Below, piece after piece: positions 1 through 5,468 of a DNA stretch of 6,499 bases; the first letter of the stretch is position 1; the number at the start of each line of letters is the position of its first letter. Below the pieces are notes generated by a model. The model was not told the DNA's origin and searched no databases. It was given only the letters and a program-made list of their open reading frames with translations. Source of the DNA: Bacteroidota bacterium (GTDB lineage Bacteria > Bacteroidota > Bacteroidia > B-17B0 > Aurantibacillaceae); contig CANFQR010000086.1 in assembly GCA_947449125.1 (NCBI GenBank), positions 1-6,499 on the forward strand. The letters are read 5' to 3'. The position numbers and the translations under genes were made by a program.

Positions 1-1184
1 AAAAATCTGTAGTTGTTAATTAAAGCATGGTTATATATATCTTTCCAAGCATCTCCTACAATTGAACTTATTAAAAGTAATAATGTACTTTGTGGCTGAT
101 GAAAATTTGTAATTATTCCGTCTGCTATCTTTAATTGATAAGGTGGCGCAATTAAAATAGAAGTTTTACAAACCAGTTGCTGTAGATTATTTTTTTTCAT
201 CCAAGTAAGTAAAGATGTTAAACTTTCTTTAACACTAATTTGGGAATATGAATTATTATAAGGATCCCATTGGGTTAATTCAATCTCACCCATTTTAATT
301 GCAGGATCGTAAAAAGATTTCATTCCCATCCAGTACAAAGATTCTATAGTTCTTAAGGATGTAGTACCTACAACAATTTTCTTTTTGGTTTCACTAGCTA
401 ATAATTCTTCAATAGTTTCTTTAGTTACTTCCATCCATTCGGCATGCATGGAATGACCTGCCAGAGTGCTAGATTTAACCGGCTTAAATGTGCCTGCGCC
501 AACATGAAGCGTTACATAAAGCGAATTTATTTTTTTTGATTTTAATTTTTTAGAAACCTCAGGTGTAAAGTGTAATCCTGCTGTTGGGGCGGCAACCGAA
601 CCATCTTTTTCAGCATAAATTGTTTGATATCTCACAGCATCAGAACTTTCGCTATTACGCTTTAAATAAGGTGGTATAGGCATTGCTCCAATTTTTTCCA
701 AAACTTCGGCAAAATTTAAATTATCTGACTGCCATAAAAATTCCACTAATACAAACTCACCAAACTTTTCTATCAATCTTGCTGTAATAGTAACTCCATT
801 AACCAAAATTATTAAATCTTCGTTTCGCCACTTTTTTAAATTACCAACCAAACATTTCCATAAAATTTTTTCTTTAGTTAACATCGCTTGTGTTAAATCT
901 AAATTACTTTCATTCGGCTCTAAACAAAACACTTCAATTGACTGCCCCTTTAAATTTTTAAAATTTAATCTGGCTTGAATTACCCTTGTGTTATTAAATA
1001 TTAAAATACTATCTTCCTCTAAAAACCTATTAATTTCTTTAAAAAAAGTATCTGTAATACTTTTATTCTTAAAAACTAATAATTTTGAATCGTCTCTTTT
1101 TTCTAAGGGGTAAACAGCAATTTTATCCTGAGGCAATTCGTAGTTGTAATCGTTAATATCAATTCCGGACGGATGTTTACTCAT
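1..1184 (-). CDS. queA: S-adenosylmethionine:tRNA ribosyltransferase-isomerase, long form (3' end cut by window edge)
   Basis: This enzyme transfers and isomerises the ribosyl group of SAM onto 7-aminomethyl-7-deazaguanine in tRNA, giving epoxyqueuosine; it acts in the cytoplasm. I translated 394 complete codons from the ATG at 1184 with no stop. Family motifs are plain: FNNTRVI near the N-terminus, APTAGLHF at 199-206, VTLHVGAGTFKPV at 224-236, GTTSLRTIES at 273-282 and TNFHQPQSTL at 359-368. The reading ends in NNYRF, which in the family is followed by a short SYGD-type tail, so perhaps 10-15 residues are missing. Between GTTSLRTIES and TNFH there are about 40 more residues than I recall in E. 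coli QueA, and the usual TNFHLP reads TNFHQP; this matches the roughly 400-residue form I associate with Bacteroidota. The gene starts 16 bp after kdsB stops, so co-transcription is likely. An ATG at 1198 is out of frame and stops after five codons. Family assignment is firm; whether the long form has exactly the QueA activity is less certain. Confidence 0.93.
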   Translation of the reverse strand, partial: MSKHPSGIDINDYNYELPQDKIAVYPLEKRDDSKLLVFKNKSITDTFFKEINRFLEEDSILIFNNTRVIQARLNFKNLKGQSIEVFCLEPNESNLDLTQAMLTKEKILWKCLVGNLKKWRNEDLIILVNGVTITARLIEKFGEFVLVEFLWQSDNLNFAEVLEKIGAMPIPPYLKRNSESSDAVRYQTIYAEKDGSVAAPTAGLHFTPEVSKKLKSKKINSLYVTLHVGAGTFKPVKSSTLAGHSMHAEWMEVTKETIEELLASETKKKIVVGTTSLRTIESLYWMGMKSFYDPAIKMGEIELTQWDPYNNSYSQISVKESLTSLLTWMKKNNLQQLVCKTSILIAPPYQLKIADGIITNFHQPQSTLLLLISSIVGDAWKDIYNHALINNYRF

Positions 1185-1200
1185 TGCAAAAAAGTCATTA

Positions 1201-1944
1201 TTATTTAATATCCATTAATCGGACAACCTTTTCAATATCTTCAGGAGTATCTACACAATGACTATCAAAATCAGTTTCAACACACTTAATTTTATACCCG
1301 TTTTCAAGCCATCTTAGCTGCTCGAGAGACTCAGCTAATTCTAAAGCAGAAGGTTTTAACTGGGTTATTTTTTCGAGAATATCTGTCCTGTAAACATACA
1401 TACCTACATGACGGTAATAATCATAATGCTTATGCCACTCACCTTGATCCATTCCTTTTATAAACGGAATTACATTTCTGCTAAAATATAAAGCTTCTTT
1501 ATTTGTGTTTAAGATAATTTTTACTTCTCCTTTGTCAAATAATACAATGCTATCTTGACACTTTATCATTTGGGTGGCAATTTCAACATGACCATCACAA
1601 ACATTTATCAATGAATTAATTTGTTCCGGATCTAAAAAAGGTTCATCTCCCTGAACATTTAAAACGTAATCAAATTTTTTGTTATTTAATTGATAAGCCT
1701 CAAAACACCTGTCTGTACCGCTGGGATGATGAACTGCTGTAATAATAACTTTAGCTCCAATTTCTTTGCAATGATTTGCAATTCTTTCATCATCGGTAGC
1801 AATAAGTACCTCATCTATTTTTTTTGCTTTAATTGTTTGTTCATAAACGCGTTGCAACATTGACTTACCTTTTATATTTGCCAAGGGTTTTCCTGGAAAA
1901 CGGGTTGAGGCGTAACGGGCAGGAATTATTGCTAAAACTGACAT
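1201..1944 (-). CDS. kdsB: 3-deoxy-manno-octulosonate cytidylyltransferase (CMP-Kdo synthetase)
   Basis: KdsB activates Kdo with CTP to give CMP-Kdo and pyrophosphate, the donor used to add Kdo to lipid A in the lipopolysaccharide inner core; it is cytoplasmic. The 247 residues match the usual length (about 250). The nucleotide-binding start IPARYASTRFPGKPL is at 7-21, ATDDERI at 49-55, HPSGTDR at 73-79, NVQGDEP at 96-102, HVGMYVYR at 179-186, LELAESLEQLRWLENG at 201-216 and VDTPEDIE at 231-238. D100 and D232 are the expected magnesium-binding aspartates by family analogy. The start is fixed by the N-terminal motif beginning only six residues after the ATG. It is the first gene of a probable two-gene unit with queA and is divergent from the LysM protein gene. 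Its presence indicates a Gram-negative outer membrane containing Kdo. Nothing looks broken. Confidence 0.97.
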   Translation of the reverse strand: MSVLAIIPARYASTRFPGKPLANIKGKSMLQRVYEQTIKAKKIDEVLIATDDERIANHCKEIGAKVIITAVHHPSGTDRCFEAYQLNNKKFDYVLNVQGDEPFLDPEQINSLINVCDGHVEIATQMIKCQDSIVLFDKGEVKIILNTNKEALYFSRNVIPFIKGMDQGEWHKHYDYYRHVGMYVYRTDILEKITQLKPSALELAESLEQLRWLENGYKIKCVETDFDSHCVDTPEDIEKVVRLMDIK

Positions 1945-1965
1945 AAATTACTTTATAAATTTTAT

Positions 1966-1973
1966 CAAAAATA
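1966..1973 (-). promoter_or_regulatory. Candidate Bacteroidota -7 promoter box for kdsB-queA
   Basis: On the minus strand this reads TATTTTTG, a full match to the Bacteroidota consensus TAnnTTTG, ending 21 bp before the kdsB start codon. It is the only good match in the 66-bp divergent gap and is correctly oriented. I see no clear TTG-type -33 element at the expected distance, and such a short A/T-biased box can occur by chance. The implied 5' leader would be about 15 nt. Confidence 0.35.
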
Positions 1974-2010
1974 ACTAAAAACTATTAGCTATTTTTATTG
2001 TTGTATTATT

Positions 2011-2856
2011 GTGAACCAAAAAAATTTCATAGTCCTTTTCACATTTCTTCTGACAAATTTTTCTTTCAGAAATTATAACGAAAATAAAGCTGCAAAAATA
2101 CTGCATCACATGTTTGATTCCATAAAGAATATTAAAACATTGCATGCAAAAGTTGCGGCCCTTGAGAGAATAGATAAAAAGTTTTTTACCGCAAACTCAG
2201 AATATAAATTACAAACCCAACCGCGTAAATTATATTTTATCAATAAAGAAAAACAAATTGAAATTTTATACAATTCCGACCTTTATGGACGTAAAGCTCT
2301 GGTAAAAACAAATTCGTTTCCTTATATGACAATTAGTTTAGACCCTACAGGCAATTTAATGCGAAAAAATCAACATTATACAATAAATGAATTAGGTTAT
2401 AGTTTTATTGGTCATTCCATTGCTTTAACCATTAACAAAGATAAAGCAGGTGTAAATAACTTTTCATACATAGGCAAATCAAATAGAAACGGTTATACCT
2501 GTCATTTATTGGAATATGAAAATAAAAACTACAATTATGTAGATTATAAAACTGATGATAAAGAAACCGTAAGCAGCATAGCTGCTAAAAACGGAGTCAA
2601 CGATTATTTATTAAGAGAAAAAAATAATCTTATTAATAATTTTGGGTACCTGAAATCTGGAATCACTTTAAAAATTCCAAATTTGTATTGCAAAAAAGCT
2701 ATTTTATTTATTGATGAAAAGCTATTACTTCCGGTTTCGCTTAGTATTTATGATGACTATGGTTTATTTGAAAGTTACGACTTTACATCTATTAAGATTA
2801 ATACAATTTTTATACAGGATGAATTTAAAAAAGAAAATAAAAATTATGGTTTTTAA
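2011..2856 (+). CDS. Exported DUF1571-like protein with an internal LysM domain
   Basis: Function is not known. The 281-residue product starts with a short basic stretch and a hydrophobic segment (about residues 5-19, FIVLFTFLLTNFSF), which looks like a signal peptide without an obvious lipobox cysteine. Residues 30-170 resemble the DUF1571 family, a LolA/LolB-like fold in envelope proteins, with a typical SFPYMTISLDPTGNLMRKNQ stretch near 102-121. Residues about 175-224 look like a LysM unit: KETVSSIAAKNGV, an asparagine-rich middle, then LKSGITLKIPN. The DUF1571-like part then resumes (KKAILFIDEKLLLPVSLSIY, 228-247), so LysM sits inside it rather than at an end. Start choice: GTG at 2011 is the only usual start after the in-frame stop at 1972-1974; the next in-frame ATG (residue 34) would remove the signal segment. 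No ribosome binding site is visible. It is the only plus-strand gene here. A periplasmic or outer-membrane role with peptidoglycan contact is inferred. Confidence 0.8.
   Translation: MNQKNFIVLFTFLLTNFSFRNYNENKAAKILHHMFDSIKNIKTLHAKVAALERIDKKFFTANSEYKLQTQPRKLYFINKEKQIEILYNSDLYGRKALVKTNSFPYMTISLDPTGNLMRKNQHYTINELGYSFIGHSIALTINKDKAGVNNFSYIGKSNRNGYTCHLLEYENKNYNYVDYKTDDKETVSSIAAKNGVNDYLLREKNNLINNFGYLKSGITLKIPNLYCKKAILFIDEKLLLPVSLSIYDDYGLFESYDFTSIKINTIFIQDEFKKENKNYGF
2533..2682 (+). other. LysM domain segment inside the DUF1571-like protein
   Basis: Residues about 175-224 of the protein show the LysM pattern: an opening tyrosine-containing strand (YVDYKTDDKE), the helix TVSSIAAKNGV, a second helix region with asparagines (EKNNLINN) and the closing LKSGITLKIP. 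LysM domains usually bind N-acetylglucosamine-containing glycans such as peptidoglycan. The usual GDT of the turn is DKET here. The boundaries are estimated by eye. Confidence 0.75.
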
Positions 2857-2859
2857 ACT

Positions 2860-3819
2860 CTACAATTCTGCCATTAATACGTGATATAAAGCTATCATGC
2901 CTTCTACATCCTTTTTATGCACTTTTTCGTTTGGAGTATGAACATTTTCTTCGGCGGCTCCTATAAAACACCAATCCCAAGGGTATTGTGCCATTTGCAA
3001 TTCTTTAGCATCGCTTCCTCCCGATCCTTCAACCTCTAACTGAAAAGCACATTTGTTTTTTTTAGCGATTGAAATAATTTTATTTATAAAACTTTTCCTG
3101 GGAATTAAGCTGTCGCGCATACTTATTACCGGACCTTTTGCAAAATGAACTCCATCCGATATCCATGAAATATCTGAAATTAATGCCTGCGAAATTTTAT
3201 AATTTTCTTGCAAATATTTTTGAATATAACTAACACTACCTCCTCCATGCTCTTCGTATGTAGAAAAAACAATGGCTCCATCTTTAAGTGTTTCTGCAAT
3301 CTTCAAAGCGTTATATACACCTAACCTGTTATCCATATAACAACATTGTAAATAATTTTTGTCTTCGCGCCAATTAGGTTTAAATGTTAAGTCTGTTCCG
3401 GTTTCAAAGTCTCGTTTGCCTTTATACGACAAACTTTTTAATCCGGTTTTTTTATTTTCTTTAACCTTTAATTCTACTTCCTGAAATCCTTTACTATCTG
3501 ATCCCAACAACATAAACCCGCTTTTGGCAAGCGGTCCGCCGATTTTTACAAGCTGTTTGCCATACCTTACAGTAAAGCCAATACTATCAATGTGAGCAAA
3601 AATTGCTGTTCGGGGTTTGCCAAAAATTAAAATGATATTGTCTTGAAAGCCATCGCCGCAAACAATTTTTGGTTTATGTTTCCAGTTTTTTGAATTTTCT
3701 TTAATATAATTAAGCAGAAACATTTTCATGGCCACTTCATTTCCGCTCGGAGAATGCATCTGACACATTTCTTTTAATATACTATAATCAGATACTTTTA
3801 TTGCTTTTTTAGAATTCAT
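2860..3819 (-). CDS. M42-family-like zinc/cobalt metallo-aminopeptidase
   Basis: Predicted cytosolic dinuclear metallopeptidase that removes N-terminal residues from peptides. The 319 residues are somewhat shorter than typical M42 enzymes (about 340-360). Metal and catalytic positions can be read in order: AHID (H76, D78), MDNRLG with bridging D163, STYEEHGGG with general base E189 and metal ligand E190, ISDIS (D216), GGSDA (267-271) and the last ligand H294 in NVHTPNE. These assignments are by analogy with the M42/M20 clan. Some motif positions differ from the M42 norm: AHIDSIG where AHxDE(V/I)G is common, and DNR where DDR is common. No signal peptide is seen. It starts 3 bp after the YigZ gene stops, so it is the last gene of a three-gene unit, and its stop lies 3 bp from that of the convergent LysM gene. 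Substrate preference (for example glutamyl aminopeptidase) cannot be read from the sequence. Confidence 0.87.
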   Translation of the reverse strand: MNSKKAIKVSDYSILKEMCQMHSPSGNEVAMKMFLLNYIKENSKNWKHKPKIVCGDGFQDNIILIFGKPRTAIFAHIDSIGFTVRYGKQLVKIGGPLAKSGFMLLGSDSKGFQEVELKVKENKKTGLKSLSYKGKRDFETGTDLTFKPNWREDKNYLQCCYMDNRLGVYNALKIAETLKDGAIVFSTYEEHGGGSVSYIQKYLQENYKISQALISDISWISDGVHFAKGPVISMRDSLIPRKSFINKIISIAKKNKCAFQLEVEGSGGSDAKELQMAQYPWDWCFIGAAEENVHTPNEKVHKKDVEGMIALYHVLMAEL

Positions 3820-3822
3820 AGC

Positions 3823-4437
3823 TTACACTATTTTTAGATAATTTAATTTTGTGGTATAAAGGTCGGTAAAATCTTTTTCCAAATTTATTGAATTTTGTTT
3901 TTTTATTTGAAACACAACTGAATTTTGGCTTTCGTATGTGTGAGATATTATTTTGGCTTCATTAATTTTTAATATTCTCATTACATGATTGATGACATCC
4001 TCATCAAAATCAATTCTGTATTCAAACAATATAAATCTTTCAACTATAACTGCGCTATTTATTACCTCAGCCGCAGCGGTTTTATAAGCATTAATTAATC
4101 CACCAACACCCAAAAGTGTTCCTCCAAAATATCGAACAACAACTAATAACACATTTGTTAAATCTTTTGCTTGTATTTGCCCGTAAATTGGCTTACCTGC
4201 AGTATTACTTGGTTCTCCATCATCATTAAATCTAAATGCCGATTTATCTGCACCTAAACGCCAGGCATAACAATGATGATTAGCGTTTGGATGTTCTTTT
4301 TTTAGTTGAAGTAACTGGTTTTTTATTTCGGATTCATTAACCACAGGAAAAATAAACCCAATAAACTTAGACCCGCGCTCTTTTAATATAGTTTGATTAG
4401 GCGATTTTATGGTGGAATAAGAATCTGAAAAAAGCAT
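3823..4437 (-). CDS. YigZ/IMPACT family protein (UPF0029 with C-terminal DUF1949)
   Basis: Conserved protein of the YigZ/IMPACT family; the eukaryotic relative IMPACT regulates the Gcn2 stress kinase, but the bacterial role is poorly defined. The 204 residues match the family length. The N-terminal domain (about 17-124) carries ERGSKFIGF (20-28), HHCYAWRLG (54-62), NDDGEPSNTAGKP (71-83) and VVRYFGGTLLGVGGLINAY (100-118), which together identify the family. Residues about 138-195 form the second, ferredoxin-like DUF1949 domain, which is less conserved. The start ATG overlaps the stop of the upstream transporter gene by one base (TAATG), which favours translational coupling, and the M42-like gene follows after 3 bp. 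No membrane segment or signal peptide is visible. The family call is firm; the function remains open. Confidence 0.94.
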   Translation of the reverse strand: MLFSDSYSTIKSPNQTILKERGSKFIGFIFPVVNESEIKNQLLQLKKEHPNANHHCYAWRLGADKSAFRFNDDGEPSNTAGKPIYGQIQAKDLTNVLLVVVRYFGGTLLGVGGLINAYKTAAAEVINSAVIVERFILFEYRIDFDEDVINHVMRILKINEAKIISHTYESQNSVVFQIKKQNSINLEKDFTDLYTTKLNYLKIV

Positions 4438-5315
4438 TAAAATGAAATTAATAAAATGGAAATTACAGCAAGAATTATTCCGGCAAAATTTAGTATTGAA
4501 ATTTTTTCTTTAAAAATTAACCACGCTACTAAAGCCGATAAAGCAACATTAGACAAATTTAATACCGGAAACAGCTGCGCGCTTGAAAGCGCATTAGACT
4601 CTAAAGATTTAAAAATAAAAAATATACTAAAGTAATTAGGCACCCCTAAAACTACTCCGCCAATTATATTTTTTAGTTTAAATACTTGTTTTATTGATGT
4701 TGTTTTTTTAAAAAAAATTAAATATAACACCGATAATAAACCTATTGTAAAAGCAAATAAAAAAGTAAAAATACTAAACATAGCACTTTCACTAGTTGTC
4801 TTTAAATAGAGAGCGTTGGCCGCGTTAATAGCAATATCTATAAAACCGCTGCCAAAAAAAACTGCAATAGGCAACCAAAATAAACCTGAATTAATTTGTT
4901 TTTTAGTTGATGAAAAAGTAGATAAATAAACAGCAAGCATTGCTAATAATACACCTGTAGTTTTAACTATTGACAATTGCTGATCCAAAAATAAAACAGA
5001 GTAAAGCACAGGCATAATTACACTCATTTTATTTGCAACTGATGCAGTTGAAATGCTTATTTTTTGAGCAGTAAGCGCAATTAGATAAAAAACCCCTATA
5101 AACAGAAAGGCTAGCGGAAAACATATAAATACCCAATCAGATTTTAAAACAACACTAAAATCTGTTTTCGAATCAAGAAATACAAATCCGGTTATTGCTG
5201 CTATTATATAATTTATTACTATAGCAATAAACGAATTTACCTCATACTTTTTAAAAGCCTTAAAAATTATTAGAAGTAAAACACTTACAACAACGGTAAG
5301 AAAAATATAAAACAT
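4437..5315 (-). CDS. EamA/DMT-superfamily transporter, about 10 membrane helices
   Basis: Integral inner-membrane protein of the drug/metabolite transporter superfamily. The 292 residues are the usual length for a protein made of two EamA repeats of five helices. Hydrophobic segments by eye lie near 2-18, 28-47, 60-81, 93-109, 115-134, 145-165, 178-202, 216-237, 246-267 and 273-291. The end of each half shows the familiar pattern of a short charged loop (LDQQLS near 110-115, FKEKIS near 268-273) followed by a final glycine-containing helix (GVLLAMLAVYLS, GIILAVISILLI). Substrate cannot be deduced; relatives move amino acids, nucleotides, sugars or other metabolites. It is the first gene of the unit with YigZ and the M42-like peptidase, and the 145-bp space upstream should contain the promoter. 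Start at 5315 is chosen because it begins the first helix; an ATG at 5326 is in another frame. Confidence 0.9.
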   Translation of the reverse strand: MFYIFLTVVVSVLLLIIFKAFKKYEVNSFIAIVINYIIAAITGFVFLDSKTDFSVVLKSDWVFICFPLAFLFIGVFYLIALTAQKISISTASVANKMSVIMPVLYSVLFLDQQLSIVKTTGVLLAMLAVYLSTFSSTKKQINSGLFWLPIAVFFGSGFIDIAINAANALYLKTTSESAMFSIFTFLFAFTIGLLSVLYLIFFKKTTSIKQVFKLKNIIGGVVLGVPNYFSIFFIFKSLESNALSSAQLFPVLNLSNVALSALVAWLIFKEKISILNFAGIILAVISILLISF

Positions 5316-5405
5316 GTAACGCGCATTTAGTAATAAAAAAAGAATGATTAGCTATAAAAAAATCACCTTAAAATATCTCTGTTATTAAGTTAAGCAAATC
5401 ACAAA

Positions 5406-5430
5406 TTTTAAATGTTTTAATGATTTAAAA
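5406..5430. repeat. A/T-only inverted repeat in the intergenic region
   Basis: TTTTAAAT at 5406-5413 and ATTTAAAA at 5423-5430 are perfect inverted copies (8 bp) separated by a 9-base spacer. It lies between the end of the glutamine synthetase gene and the start of the transporter gene. As RNA the stem would be weak because it has no G-C pair, and in DNA this A/T-rich such repeats arise by chance; a protein-binding site is possible but unsupported. Confidence 0.3.
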
Positions 5431-5437
5431 AATGCAC

Positions 5438-5445
5438 CAAAAATA
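5438..5445 (-). promoter_or_regulatory. Candidate -7 promoter box for the transporter-YigZ-peptidase unit
   Basis: The minus strand reads TATTTTTG, a full match to the Bacteroidota TAnnTTTG box and identical to the candidate box before kdsB. Transcription from it would give a leader of roughly 115 nt before the transporter start. No convincing -33 element is seen upstream, where the sequence is already the end of the glutamine synthetase gene. Confidence 0.25.
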
Positions 5446-5448
5446 ATT

Positions 5449-5468
5449 TTAGATTAATGGTTATCTAA
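5449..5468 (-). terminator. Weak candidate terminator at the end of the glutamine synthetase gene
   Basis: On the minus strand TTAGAT (spanning the stop codon) and ATCTAA form a 6-bp inverted repeat with an 8-base loop. A few bases further on comes a T-rich stretch (TTATTTTT), which would be the U tract. The stem contains only one G-C pair, so it is much weaker than a standard intrinsic terminator. The same T-rich stretch is also the candidate -7 box of the next unit, so the two readings compete. Confidence 0.2.

Noticed and set aside
1201..5315. A possible novel defence or mobile system hidden in the gene set
   Set aside because: Every gene but the LysM protein falls in a known housekeeping or common family. 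There are no transposases, integrases, direct repeats, tRNA-flanked insertions or abrupt composition changes.
5285..5326. A 13-codon open frame (ATG at 5326) overlapping the transporter start in another frame, possibly a leader peptide
   Set aside because: It has no ribosome binding site, no runs of one amino-acid codon type and no attenuator-like hairpins next to it; chance is the simpler explanation.
5316..5460. A riboswitch or small RNA in the 145-bp intergenic region
   Set aside because: The region is nearly all A/T with no G-C-containing stems or recognisable aptamer elements; only weak A/T inverted repeats are present.
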